From Actinomadura rupiterrae (GTDB lineage: Bacteria; Actinomycetota; Actinomycetes; Streptosporangiales; Streptosporangiaceae), in the NCBI RefSeq assembly GCF_024172125.1, contig NZ_JAMZEA010000002.1, positions 558,001 through 622,000 on the forward strand: a stretch of DNA of 64,000 bases, given 5' to 3'. Position 1 is the stretch's first letter. Every line of letters starts with the position of its first letter. A program made the translations under genes and the position numbers. The notes under the pieces were generated by a model that searched no databases, was not told the DNA's origin, and saw only the letters and a program-made list of their open reading frames with translations. This document shows positions 34,576-42,450 of this stretch, piece after piece.

Positions 34576-35342
34576 CCCGCCCCACATTCCTCGCGCACCG
34601 CGCCACCGTTGTCCTGATGGCCGTGGTCGTCCTGGTCGCGACCGGTGATGGCTTCGCCCAGTCGTACGCGGGCCTGTACCGCTGGGCGGTCGAGCACCAC
34701 TTGGCCGGCTGGAAGGCCGAGAGCTTCCCGCTGCTGGTCGATCTGTTCGTCGCCGTGGGTGAGCTGGGCCTGTTCGCGCTCGCCCTGGAGGGCGTGCGGC
34801 TCAAGGGCGACCGGCTCGCGTGGGCCGATGTCGCGCTGCCGCTGGGGATCGCCTCGGCCGGGTGGGGCGTGTCTCTGGTGTTCAACGTCGGCGCCGTCCG
34901 GGACGCGTTCTCCGACCAGGCCACGGCCGCCGTGCCGCCGGTCGCGTCCATGCTCGGCCTGCTGGTCCTGCTGCGGACCCTGCACCGCCTCGTCACCCGC
35001 TCAGCGGCCCTCGAGCCCGACACCGAACCGGTGGTGTGGGCCGACGCCGTACCCGTACCCGAGCCCGTCCAGCAGGCGTCCGCGCTGCCCTGGTGGCCAC
35101 TCCCCGAGCTGCCTGCTGGCGAGCAGGACGAAGACGAGGACGACGACGTACCCGTCCCCGACTCGCCCGTACCCGGTGTGCCCGGAGACGTCGTCGAGCG
35201 GGCGCTCGAGCTGTTCCGCGAGGACCTGGACGCAGGCCGGGTGCCCACCTACCGGGCCGTCAAGGACGGTCTGAACATCGGCCAGGACCGGGCCCGGCGA
35301 GTACGCGAGTACATGCGCGTACTCGCGTACTCACCTCGGTAA
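34572..35342 (+). CDS. DUF2637-type membrane protein with C-terminal HTH-like region
   Basis: A 256-residue protein. Four hydrophobic segments fill residues 8-145 and include SFPLLVDLFVAVGELGLFAL, typical of DUF2637 proteins of actinomycete plasmids and AICEs. A Pro/Glu/Asp-rich linker (150-205) follows. The end, ERALELFREDLDAGRVPTYR to RARRVREYMRVL, looks like a helix-turn-helix. Such proteins lie near traB and are thought to aid transfer or spread. ATGA overlap couples it to the preceding gene. Role is inferred from position. Confidence 0.75.
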   Translation: MTRPTFLAHRATVVLMAVVVLVATGDGFAQSYAGLYRWAVEHHLAGWKAESFPLLVDLFVAVGELGLFALALEGVRLKGDRLAWADVALPLGIASAGWGVSLVFNVGAVRDAFSDQATAAVPPVASMLGLLVLLRTLHRLVTRSAALEPDTEPVVWADAVPVPEPVQQASALPWWPLPELPAGEQDEDEDDDVPVPDSPVPGVPGDVVERALELFREDLDAGRVPTYRAVKDGLNIGQDRARRVREYMRVLAYSPR

Positions 35343-35348
35343 ATGTGG

Positions 35349-35390
35349 CCGGGCCCCAGGCGAGCTTTCCAGGGCGTACCTGGGGCCCGG
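35349..35390 (+). promoter_or_regulatory. Intercistronic hairpin, copy c
   Basis: Twelve-bp arms ccgggccccagg / cctggggcccgg with an 18-nt loop, directly after the DUF2637 gene. Followed by ccttgagaggag. Confidence 0.6.
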
Positions 35391-35415
35391 TCCTCCCTTG
35401 AGAGGAGTCCCCATC

Positions 35416-35487
35416 ATGACCCCACCTGCAAGTACGGCGCGAGTACGCCGTACCTGGAGCGACGATCTTTGGAGGCGCCGCCCATGA
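35416..35487 (+). CDS. Possible 23-residue peptide
   Basis: An ATG with GAGAGGAG eight bases upstream opens a 23-codon frame with a basic, Arg-rich C-terminus. Its TGA overlaps the next ATG (ATGA). It could be a real small protein or a translational leader for the following gene. The frame is too short for codon bias to decide. Confidence 0.35.
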   Translation: MTPPASTARVRRTWSDDLWRRRP

Positions 35488-35750
35488 CGGTCTCCCACAC
35501 CCCGCCGCGGCCGGTCAGCCCGGACCCGTCGCTGTGGGCACGTCTGCGGGCCGTGCTGCGCGGCCTGGTCCTGGTCGTCGCCGCGGTCGCCCGGCCGGTG
35601 CTGACGGCCCCTGGCGCGCTGCTGTCGGCGTGGCTCGGCATTCCTCCGGGAGGGGCGCGCAGGCTCGGACGGCGCGTCGCCGACACCTACCGGCTCGGCT
35701 ATCACGGTGCCCGCGAGGGCGACGTCATCGACGAGGAGGAGGACCGGTGA
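35484..35750 (+). CDS. Small membrane protein of the transfer region
   Basis: An 88-residue protein. One hydrophobic segment (VLRGLVLVVAAVARPVLTA, about 24-45, perhaps extended to 58) is followed by a basic stretch and an acidic end DEEEDR. Small membrane proteins of this kind (Spd-like) commonly accompany traB. GGAGG lies upstream of the ATG. The stop overlaps the next start in GTGA. Confidence 0.6.
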   Translation: MTVSHTPPRPVSPDPSLWARLRAVLRGLVLVVAAVARPVLTAPGALLSAWLGIPPGGARRLGRRVADTYRLGYHGAREGDVIDEEEDR

Positions 35751-36103
35751 GCAAGGACCGCATCCCCGAGCTGTCTGAGATTCCGTTCACCGGCGCCAAG
35801 TCCATCACCGCCTACTCCCAGGCCGGACGCAAGCTCTGCCGGGACCTGACGATCGAGTTCGACATGGCCGCGGACGAGGTCTATGCGGCGCTGGTCGCCT
35901 CACAGAAGGGCAATCCGATGCTGCTCGGCGTCGATGTGCGGATCCGCGCCCGGCGTGTGCAGAAGCGCCTCAAGCGCGCATCCGAGCACACCAAGGCCGC
36001 TGGCGCGGAGATGGTGCGGTTCCACGCCCAGTTCCGCAAGGAGTTCGCCGACGTCCTCAACCCGCCCAAGAGCAAGCCCAAGTTCAACTTCAAGGACGAC
36101 TGA
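35747..36103 (+). CDS. Small basic transfer-region protein
   Basis: A 118-residue protein. Residues 15-55 are mixed (GAKSITAYSQAGRKLCRDLT) and the C-terminal half is helical and strongly basic, ending PPKSKPKFNFKDD. Coupled to its neighbour by GTGA; traB starts 2 bp after its stop. The position suggests a helper of TraB or of DNA processing. No family recognised. Confidence 0.6.
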   Translation: MSKDRIPELSEIPFTGAKSITAYSQAGRKLCRDLTIEFDMAADEVYAALVASQKGNPMLLGVDVRIRARRVQKRLKRASEHTKAAGAEMVRFHAQFRKEFADVLNPPKSKPKFNFKDD

Positions 36104-36105
36104 CC

Positions 36106-38079
36106 ATGGCGAGCAAGCAGATCACCCTTGCGGAGGACTCTTCCTGGGAGCGGGTCAAGGCCGCGCAGGCGTCCAAGGTGATGACGCTCGCACCGCCGTG
36201 GGTCCTGTGGCCCGTCATCGGCGCCATCGGGACCGGCCTGCACGCGCTGTTCGGGCACGGCACGGCCGCGGCCTGGTCGGCGATCGGGCTCACGCTCGGG
36301 ACGGTGCTGCTGACCGGGGTGACATGGCTGGTCGCCCACGAGCGGGGCATCCTCGGCCGCGGCTCGGCGACCACGACCACGGCTGTGGTGGCGATGTGGG
36401 TCACGGTGTGCTCGGTCGCCGGGTTCACCCAGCCCGTCATCTTGTGGTTCTGGATCGTCGGCGGCCTGGTCACCGCGGCGGCGTGGAACATCCGGACCGT
36501 GATCCGGTCCCGGCAGGGCGCCCCCGGCGTCGTCGACTCGTTGGCGTTCCTGTTCGACCAGAACAAGGACAAGGCCAACCTGGACGGCGCCCGGATGGCG
36601 ACGGTGAAGGCCGGGGAACGCAAGATCGAGGCCGCGATGGCGCTCCCGGCCGGGGAGAAGGTCGTCGCCGACATCCAGAAGAAGACCGAGCACATCGAAA
36701 GCGCGATGGGGCTGCCGCCCGGCACCATCAACGTCGCGCAGAACCTCGACCGCGCCGACCTGGCGCACGTCACCCTGTCCGACCCGCGCCTGATGCGCGC
36801 GCCGATCCCGTGGCCGGGCCCGTCCCGGCCGGGCGCCTCCATCGCCGAGCCGCTCCGGCCGGGGGCGTGGCAGGACGGCGACGACGTCACCCACGTCATC
36901 ATCGGCCACCACGTCCAGGTGATGGGCAAGACCGGTTCGGGCAAGTCGATCGGCGCGGCGTGGGACTACCTCGCCGAGATCATCAGCCGGTGCGATGTCG
37001 CGGTCCTGGCAGCCGACATCACCAAGGGCGAGCAGACCCTCGGGCCGCTGCGTCCGGCGCTGCACCGGTTCGAGACCACCAAGGCCGGGGTGCGGTCGCT
37101 GGTCGCCGATATGGCCGCCCAGCTCAAGCCCCGCACCGACTACCTGTCGTCGCGGGACCTGGCGAACTGGAAGCCCGGATGCGGCCTGACCTACCAGATC
37201 GGATGGTTCGAGGAGGTCCCTGACATCTTCGACGCGCTCGGCGACAAGGGTGTCGAGACGTTCCTGAAGCTGCTCAAGGCGATCCGGTCCGCCGGCGGCA
37301 CCATCGTGTTGAGTCTGCAGCGGTCGGACTGGACGCAGATGCCCACGATCGCGCGTGGGCAGCTCGCCAAGCTGTGCTTCGGCGTCGAGGACAGCGGAGA
37401 CGCCACCTTCGGCCTGTCGGAGGCGCAGGAGGAAGCCGGAGCCCGTCCCGAGCTGTGGGGTTCCTCCCAGCCCGGCATGGCCTACCTGGACGCGCCCGGC
37501 ATCGACCGGGCCCGGATCGCGATGCCGATGCGTACCTTCGCGTGGCTGAAGGCGGACGGCATCACCCCCGACGTCGAGGCCATGCGCGCCTACGCCGCGC
37601 AGTGGCCAGCGGAGTCCAAGACCCTGGACGAGTTCACTGCGGCGATCGTGGCCGGGCAGGGTACGACCATGACCATGAGCAGTAGCGACGACGACCAGGA
37701 CCCCGACGACATCGACAGCGACGACTGGACCCCGACCGTCCCGACCGAGGACCCCGACCCCGACGTCCACGGCGACATCGACGACCCGATCCAGGACGAC
37801 CCCGACGATAAGGACTACGAGTTCGCCCGGCCCGAGCAGCGGCTCAGCGACGCCGAGGCGCGTACCGCGATCCTGTCGCAGTTGGCGGCGTGGATCGACG
37901 AGGGACGCACGGACTTCACCACGGCGGACCTGGCGCCGATCTGGACAGCGGCCGGGAAGTACCGGCAGTGGGCGCAACGCCAACTCACCCAGCTTCGCGA
38001 CGAGGACGGAGTGATCGGGTACGACGATGAGACGCAGCGGCACACGCTATTGCGGCGCCCCGATCTCGTGTCGGCCTAG
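36106..38079 (+). CDS. traB: TraB/FtsK-SpoIIIE-like DNA translocase
   Basis: A 657-residue ATPase. Four membrane segments fall within residues 28-135. The motor domain has Walker A GKTGSGKS (274-281) and a Walker B-like region GWFEEVPDIFDALG. After an acidic linker (about 530-580) the C-terminus is a winged-helix-like region (RTAILSQLAAWIDEGRTD to QLTQLRDEDGVIGYD). This layout is that of TraB, the single protein that pumps double-stranded DNA between mycelia by recognising short repeats at clt. Candidate repeats lie immediately downstream. The start is 2 bp after the preceding stop. Confidence 0.92.
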   Translation: MASKQITLAEDSSWERVKAAQASKVMTLAPPWVLWPVIGAIGTGLHALFGHGTAAAWSAIGLTLGTVLLTGVTWLVAHERGILGRGSATTTTAVVAMWVTVCSVAGFTQPVILWFWIVGGLVTAAAWNIRTVIRSRQGAPGVVDSLAFLFDQNKDKANLDGARMATVKAGERKIEAAMALPAGEKVVADIQKKTEHIESAMGLPPGTINVAQNLDRADLAHVTLSDPRLMRAPIPWPGPSRPGASIAEPLRPGAWQDGDDVTHVIIGHHVQVMGKTGSGKSIGAAWDYLAEIISRCDVAVLAADITKGEQTLGPLRPALHRFETTKAGVRSLVADMAAQLKPRTDYLSSRDLANWKPGCGLTYQIGWFEEVPDIFDALGDKGVETFLKLLKAIRSAGGTIVLSLQRSDWTQMPTIARGQLAKLCFGVEDSGDATFGLSEAQEEAGARPELWGSSQPGMAYLDAPGIDRARIAMPMRTFAWLKADGITPDVEAMRAYAAQWPAESKTLDEFTAAIVAGQGTTMTMSSSDDDQDPDDIDSDDWTPTVPTEDPDPDVHGDIDDPIQDDPDDKDYEFARPEQRLSDAEARTAILSQLAAWIDEGRTDFTTADLAPIWTAAGKYRQWAQRQLTQLRDEDGVIGYDDETQRHTLLRRPDLVSA

Positions 38080-38103
38080 CGCGCACGGCTGCGCGTGGGT
38101 GAC

Positions 38104-38229
38104 GCGCACACGCGAGTTGATCATGCTGCACAAGGGGTGCACACCACGGGTGCACACGGGGGTGCACACGCGCATGTGCACCTCCGCTGACCTGTGTATC
38201 CCGCCCCCAGCCCCCGCCCAAGTGCACAC
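38104..38229. repeat. 8-bp GTGCACAC repeats, candidate clt
   Basis: Perfect gtgcacac copies start at 38137, 38150, 38162 and 38222. Degenerate copies lie at 38104 (gcgcacac), 38126 (ctgcacaa) and 38176 (gtgcacct). The central copies are 12-14 bp apart, near one helical turn. Clusters of 8-bp TraB recognition repeats next to traB define the transfer site in related plasmids. A replication-iteron role is the alternative. Confidence 0.65.
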
Positions 38230-38243
38230 GTTCCGCGGAAGCG

Positions 38244-38735
38244 TCAGTCCACGTGCGGAAGACCGGTCGACAGGCCGTGGTCGATGCGGCGGCGCAGCGC
38301 CGGATGGATCGCATACCCGTCCAGCTCGTCCGGCTCGACCCACCGCACCTCGTCCGCCTCGTCCGTCGTCGTCAGCTCCCCGCCGACCGGCCGCGCGTGC
38401 AGGCACACGTTCACCGGCTGCCGGACCTCATCGACCCGGCCGCCCTTCACGTACTCGATCACGTGGTCCGGGGTCGTGAACACGCCGACCAGCTCGCCCG
38501 TCTCGATCTCGACGCCGGTCTCCTCCCGGCATTCCCGGACGGCGCATTCGCGGACCGTCTCGCCCCGCTTCAGGCCGCCGGTCGGGATCGTCCACAGCCC
38601 GTTATCCGGACGCCGCAGCAGCAGAATCCGCCCCTCGGAGTCGCGCACCAGCGCGGACGCCGAGGGCTTCCGCGAGGTCGGCTTCGGCGCGTCCGGGTCC
38701 TTCCAGTGGTCGATCCGCTGCGTTCTACCCGCCAT
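38244..38735 (-). CDS. Nudix hydrolase
   Basis: A 163-residue protein with a complete Nudix box: GGLKRGETVRECAVRECREE followed by TGVEI. It hydrolyses a nucleoside-diphosphate-linked substrate with Mg2+. Nudix genes paired with an XRE gene are frequent in actinomycete integrative elements, where a signalling role has been proposed. Its start lies inside the end of the XRE gene (11-bp overlap), so the two are coupled. Confidence 0.9.
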   Translation of the reverse strand: MAGRTQRIDHWKDPDAPKPTSRKPSASALVRDSEGRILLLRRPDNGLWTIPTGGLKRGETVRECAVRECREETGVEIETGELVGVFTTPDHVIEYVKGGRVDEVRQPVNVCLHARPVGGELTTTDEADEVRWVEPDELDGYAIHPALRRRIDHGLSTGLPHVD

Positions 38736-39462
38736 TCCCGTTCGCCTCCAGCGGTCGCGCGCTCGCCCAGATCTTCTCGTAGCTTTCCAGGAAGGTCTGG
38801 AAGTACGCCCCGTCCACCCGGCGAATCCGCATGGTCGGGGTGTAGGCGGCGAGGATGCCGTACACGTGAATGTTGACGATCATCTCGTCGTCGAACCGGT
38901 AGATCGACGCGTACAGCGGGGTGTCGTGGAGCCGGATGTCGAACAGGTCGGTGAACGGCCGGTAGTACGACAGGACCGCGGCGACCCGGCCGCCGACCCC
39001 GCCGCCGATCTCGTTCTCGGCATCACGGGACGCGAGCTGCCGCCCGTCCGGGTCGCCGAACATCATCCTCACGCGGGCGCCTGCCTCGGCCTTGGCGCGC
39101 AGCATCGGAATCCAGTCGGGGATCTCCTCGGCCAGGAACAGCCCAGCGAAAGCGATGTAGTCCACATTCCTCTCCGCGCCGCGAAGAAGATCTGTCCACA
39201 ACTCGCGCGGGACGTCGGCACGCCGAGGCCAAGTGGTCACCAGCTCCGCGCCGGTGAGGCTGGCCTTGTCGACGGAGGCGGGCCACAGGTAGCTCTCGTC
39301 CTCACCGAGGGCGGCGGCGACGCGGTAGCGGGTTCGGGGGTAGGGAACCATGTCGCTGTGCAGCCAGCGCTCGACGCTTTTGGTGGATACCTCGACGGCT
39401 TGGGCAAGTCCCTCGACGTCGAGGCCGGCGCGGAACATGGCCCGGCGTAGGCGCTCGTTCAT
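38725..39462 (-). CDS. XRE regulator with DUF5919-like C-terminus
   Basis: A 245-residue protein. The N-terminal HTH reads RRAMFRAGLDVEGLAQAVEV, then STKSVERWL (residues 5-35). The rest resembles the phospholipase-D-like DUF5919 region found on element regulators, with DYIAFAGLFLAEEIPDWIPML and GARVRMMFGDPDG. It probably represses transfer or replication genes and may sense a nucleotide signal handled by the coupled Nudix enzyme; that link is inference. Confidence 0.8.
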   Translation of the reverse strand: MNERLRRAMFRAGLDVEGLAQAVEVSTKSVERWLHSDMVPYPRTRYRVAAALGEDESYLWPASVDKASLTGAELVTTWPRRADVPRELWTDLLRGAERNVDYIAFAGLFLAEEIPDWIPMLRAKAEAGARVRMMFGDPDGRQLASRDAENEIGGGVGGRVAAVLSYYRPFTDLFDIRLHDTPLYASIYRFDDEMIVNIHVYGILAAYTPTMRIRRVDGAYFQTFLESYEKIWASARPLEANGNGG

Positions 39463-39887
39463 GCCGTGAGGGTGTCATCTCCGGACATCTCGCGGCACGC
39501 GCTTGGCCGATAGATGTCGGTAGATGTCTTGTGGTGTCGTCGCCGTGGGTTATGCCTCGGGCGCATCGTGTGTCGTGTGCCACAGAGACGGCCTGCCGAT
39601 AGCAGGCCGCGGGTGGTCGGACGTGGACGCGGCGACTCTTGCACCGGAGGGACGTCGTGTCCGCCGGACGCCGCGCGGCCGTCCGTACGCCGGGAGACGG
39701 ACGGACGGCCACGCGGTCGAGAGCGACGACGGTTCCCACCCCTGCCGTCCCGCTCACACGTGCCGGCCGTGACCCCCGACCCGTTCCCCGCAGGCCACGA
39801 CCGGCACGCCCCCGACGACAAGACGGCCCCGGCCGCTGCGCGAACAGCGGAGCCCGGGGCCTTGATCGGACACTGGAGGTCCGACCC
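39463..39887. promoter_or_regulatory. Divergent control region of the XRE/Nudix operon
   Basis: About 425 bp without a convincing gene. Three heptamers, gacatct at 39484 and agatgtc at 39512 and 39522 (the last two 10 bp apart), form inverted and direct repeats near the XRE start and are likely operators. The far end holds a hairpin and the strong site of the next gene. Confidence 0.5.
39825..39861 (+). promoter_or_regulatory. Intercistronic hairpin, copy d
   Basis: Compound stem ggccccgg-ccgctg / cagcgg-ag-ccggggcc. Followed by ttgatcgg and the site CTGGAGGTCC of the next gene, the same layout as the other copies. Confidence 0.55.
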
Positions 39888-40451
39888 GTGAACGATCGTA
39901 CGAGCAACCCAGGCGAAGCGGGACTCACCGCAGCGGAACAGTCCGACCTTCGGGCCCTCGAACGCGACTTCGCCGGCTGGCACGTGCAGGTCGCCACCGG
40001 CCTTCCGTCGCTCCGCTGGAACGCGCAACGCAAGCAGACAACCGCCTGGGACCTCGGTGTAGGCGGCGTCCGCACGCTGAACGCTGCCGATGCGGTCGGC
40101 CTGCGGTGGATGCTCGTCCGGACGGCCGTCTGGGACGCCGAGGTCGCCGCCGACTGTCCCCCGCCCGCGCAGTCTCCCCTCGGCCGGGTCGCGGCTGAGC
40201 GGCTGACCGAGCTGGCGTGCATCCTGCGTGGGCTCCGCGTCGGGGTCGAGGCGTCGGACGTGAGCGTGCTGGTCACCAACCCCGACGACCGCGGGAAGCA
40301 GGTCCGGATCGTGTGTCGTCCGCGCCTGGTCGACGCGGGACAGCTTTGGTTTTTCGACGCGTGGGGCCGTGCTCTCGCCGAGGCCGATCACGTGCAGGAC
40401 GCCGTGACCGAGATCCGGCGGCTTCTCGCCGGGACGGCGGCCCGGTCGTGA
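39888..40451 (+). CDS. Element protein, unknown
   Basis: A 187-residue soluble protein. It is helical at both ends (LTAAEQSDLRALERDFAGWHV; ADHVQDAVTEIRRLLAG), with Trp-rich WHVQ and RWNAQRKQTTAWDLG in the first third. GTG start with GGAGG upstream. It heads a chain of four genes joined by 4-bp GTGA overlaps, so the four products are probably made in fixed ratio. No family recognised. Confidence 0.65.
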   Translation: MNDRTSNPGEAGLTAAEQSDLRALERDFAGWHVQVATGLPSLRWNAQRKQTTAWDLGVGGVRTLNAADAVGLRWMLVRTAVWDAEVAADCPPPAQSPLGRVAAERLTELACILRGLRVGVEASDVSVLVTNPDDRGKQVRIVCRPRLVDAGQLWFFDAWGRALAEADHVQDAVTEIRRLLAGTAARS

Positions 40452-40657
40452 CCGCGGTACCGGGGCGGCTCGACGGCGATACCGGAGAACTGCTCGACGC
40501 GCTGCACCGCGAGTACCCGGCCGTTATGTCGTGGCGTGGGCAGTTCACCGGGACGTGGTGGGCGCTGCTCGGTGGCCACCTGGTCGAGGCGCCCGATGCG
40601 GTCGGCCTCGCGCGGCTGATCCGCGAGCACCTCCCGCACCGGGCGATGTGGTCGTGA
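40448..40657 (+). CDS. Small element protein, unknown
   Basis: A 69-residue protein with LDALHREYPAVMSWRGQFTG and TWWALLGGHLVEAPDAVGLARLI. Its DAVGL-A stretch resembles one in the preceding protein (NAADAVGLRW), hinting at a shared fold. GTGA overlaps on both sides. Confidence 0.6.
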   Translation: MTAVPGRLDGDTGELLDALHREYPAVMSWRGQFTGTWWALLGGHLVEAPDAVGLARLIREHLPHRAMWS

Positions 40658-40881
40658 CGGCGTACAAGCTGCTCCGCGACCGCGGCGGCATCTACGTGGT
40701 CCACACCGGTGACATGCCGCGAGCGTGGGTGAGTCCGGGGGAGGACCCGGCCTCCTGGTTCGGGCGTGAGGTCGGATCGCCTCGGGTGCGGGAGTTCCGA
40801 TTCCCGTTCGGGGCGCCGAAGTCCGAGCGGGACGCGGCGCGGCAGGTCGCGGCGATGCTGCTGGGTGGTGAGGTCCGGTGA
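40654..40881 (+). CDS. Small element protein, unknown
   Basis: A 75-residue mixed-charge protein (TAYKLLRDRGGIYVVHTGDM; RDAARQVAAMLLGGEVR). GTGA overlaps on both sides. No recognised motif. Confidence 0.6.
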   Translation: MTAYKLLRDRGGIYVVHTGDMPRAWVSPGEDPASWFGREVGSPRVREFRFPFGAPKSERDAARQVAAMLLGGEVR

Positions 40882-41090
40882 AGTTCGAAGACGCCGACGG
40901 GTTCTACGTCCTCACCAGCGACGACGGCCGCGAGCGGCTGCGGTGCCGGCCCAACCCGTTCCGAACGGGCTACTGGGAGATCACGCTCCCGGACGGCCGG
41001 ACCCGGCATCGCTACTACCCATGCGACCTTGACGAGCCGACCGCGAAACATGCGGCGGCGCTGTTCGTCGCCTACACCGAGTTCCGATAG
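40878..41090 (+). CDS. Small element protein, unknown
   Basis: A 70-residue protein, beta-rich at the start (GFYVLTSDDGRERLRCRP; GYWEITLPDGRTRHRYYP) with a short C-terminal helix. Last gene of the coupled chain, followed by a Rho-independent terminator. Confidence 0.6.
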   Translation: MKFEDADGFYVLTSDDGRERLRCRPNPFRTGYWEITLPDGRTRHRYYPCDLDEPTAKHAAALFVAYTEFR

Positions 41091-41140
41091 GCCCCGCGGC
41101 CCGGGGCTGACGGCGTGCGCCTCGGGTCGCGGTCCAACGG

Positions 41141-41190
41141 GGGCCGTTCCGATACCTGGGAGGGGGATCGGGACGGCCCTCGGCCTTTTT
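41141..41190 (+). terminator. Rho-independent terminator
   Basis: Arms gggccgttccgat / atcgggacggccc pair with one G-U and enclose a 13-nt loop; a ttttt tract ends the unit. It separates the convergent transcription units of the element. Confidence 0.8.
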
Positions 41191-41192
41191 CG

Positions 41193-41930
41193 TCAGAACG
41201 CGCGCAGCTCGGCGCGTCGGCGGTCCGCCGAACCGAAAATCTCGTCGTACAGCTCGTCCGCCGCGCGTTCCTCGACCGGCTTCGCGGCGGCAGCAATCGC
41301 CCTGCGAGCCGCCACGGCAGCATCTCGCGCGCGTTCTCCGGCCGCCGCACCGCCAGCCACCGCCCAACGCTCAACGCGAGCGTAGAAGTCCCTCAGTCCT
41401 CTCGCTTCGGCGAACCGGCCATCGAGGGTGTGCGCCGCGATGCCCTCCGCGCTCGAAGCGTCCTGGAGAAGCTCCAGAGCCTCCGGCAGCGTCTCCGCCT
41501 CAGCGATAGCGGGCCGCGTCCACCACGGCGCTCCCGACATCACCCGCGGGTCCAGACCGGACGCGGTCGCCAGGGGCAGCACACCGCTCCCAGGGAACAG
41601 CTCCGGCGGCGCCGACACCCTCGACGCATCCCGGTACGCGTGATCGCCGCGGGTGGCCTCAGCGAGGAGTTCGCCGGCCGGGTCACCCGCGAACGCCGAC
41701 ACCACGTGGGCGTTACGAGCCGACGCGGCATGCCTCCCAGGCGACGCCTCGACCTGGCCGTCCGGCTCGGACGGATCGAGCACCGACGCGAGATCCTCGA
41801 CATCGACCTCGGTCACCCGCCCGGCCTTGATTTCCTTACGGTAGAAGTCTCGTCGGGACGCCATGATGCGGCCCGTTCGGACCGCCCAGTCGATCACGTC
41901 CTCACCCGGACGCCGCGGCCTGTCGCTCAT
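41193..41930 (-). CDS. Element protein with phage-structural flavour
   Basis: A 245-residue soluble protein. The start (EDVIDWAVRTGRIMASRRDF, then YRKEIKAGRV and VDVEDLASVL) resembles the region that follows the protease in phage head-maturation/scaffold proteins; this is a weak likeness. The C-terminal half is an Ala/Arg/Glu-rich helical stretch. ATG has GGGAGGCGAGGGAAG upstream. It is last in the long leftward operon and overlaps the preceding gene by 29 bp. Function uncertain. Confidence 0.55.
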   Translation of the reverse strand: MSDRPRRPGEDVIDWAVRTGRIMASRRDFYRKEIKAGRVTEVDVEDLASVLDPSEPDGQVEASPGRHAASARNAHVVSAFAGDPAGELLAEATRGDHAYRDASRVSAPPELFPGSGVLPLATASGLDPRVMSGAPWWTRPAIAEAETLPEALELLQDASSAEGIAAHTLDGRFAEARGLRDFYARVERWAVAGGAAAGERARDAAVAARRAIAAAAKPVEERAADELYDEIFGSADRRRAELRAF

Positions 41931-42450
41931 CTTCCCTCGCCTCCCGTCGCTTCCTGTACGCCCGGATTTCGGGCTCGGGGATCTCCCAGCGACCCCGCAC
42001 CCGCACCGCCGTAATCCAGCCGTGGACGCATGCACGCCGGACCATCCGATCCGAAATGCCGAGCTGTTCGGCGGCGGCGCGGGTGCTGAGTCCTCCCGGG
42101 ACCACCGGCCCCGACTCTGCCCCGCGCACCTCGTCCACCGCGACAGCGGAACCCCCAGCGGAACCCCGCAAGGTGGCGCGGAAGACTTGACGCGGCTCCG
42201 GTGGCGGCCCCTGCTCGATGAGCTTCAGAACGGTGTACGCCCTGACGAACACCTCGTTCCCCGCAATAGGCGCGCCGCCCTGCCGCATCGCCGCGCCTTT
42301 CACCGACACGTCCAAGGCCGCTCGAAATATGCGCGCGCCGTCCTGCGTAATCCAGCCCGGATAGTCCCGATCACGCAGCGGCGACAGAATCACCGGGGGA
42401 AGCGGGGGCCGCGCCTTCGGGGATTCCGCCTCGTCCTGGTGCTCGCTCAC
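41902..42450 (-). CDS. HTH DNA-binding protein (excisionase/MerR-like C-terminus)
   Basis: A 182-residue protein. The C-terminal 60 residues read LSTRAAAEQLGISDRMVRRA, then CVHGWITAVRVRGRWEIPEPE: a helix-turn-helix plus wing as in HTH_17/excisionase proteins. The N-terminal part is Pro-rich with an unrecognised helical core. It could be a regulator or a terminase-like DNA-binding adaptor. GTG start overlapping the upstream stop by 4 bp. Confidence 0.65.
   Translation of the reverse strand: MSEHQDEAESPKARPPLPPVILSPLRDRDYPGWITQDGARIFRAALDVSVKGAAMRQGGAPIAGNEVFVRAYTVLKLIEQGPPPEPRQVFRATLRGSAGGSAVAVDEVRGAESGPVVPGGLSTRAAAEQLGISDRMVRRACVHGWITAVRVRGRWEIPEPEIRAYRKRREAREDERQAAASG

Noticed and set aside
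38104..38229. CRISPR array
   Set aside because: The repeat unit is only 8 bp, spacing is 12-14 bp for the central copies, and there are no cas genes.
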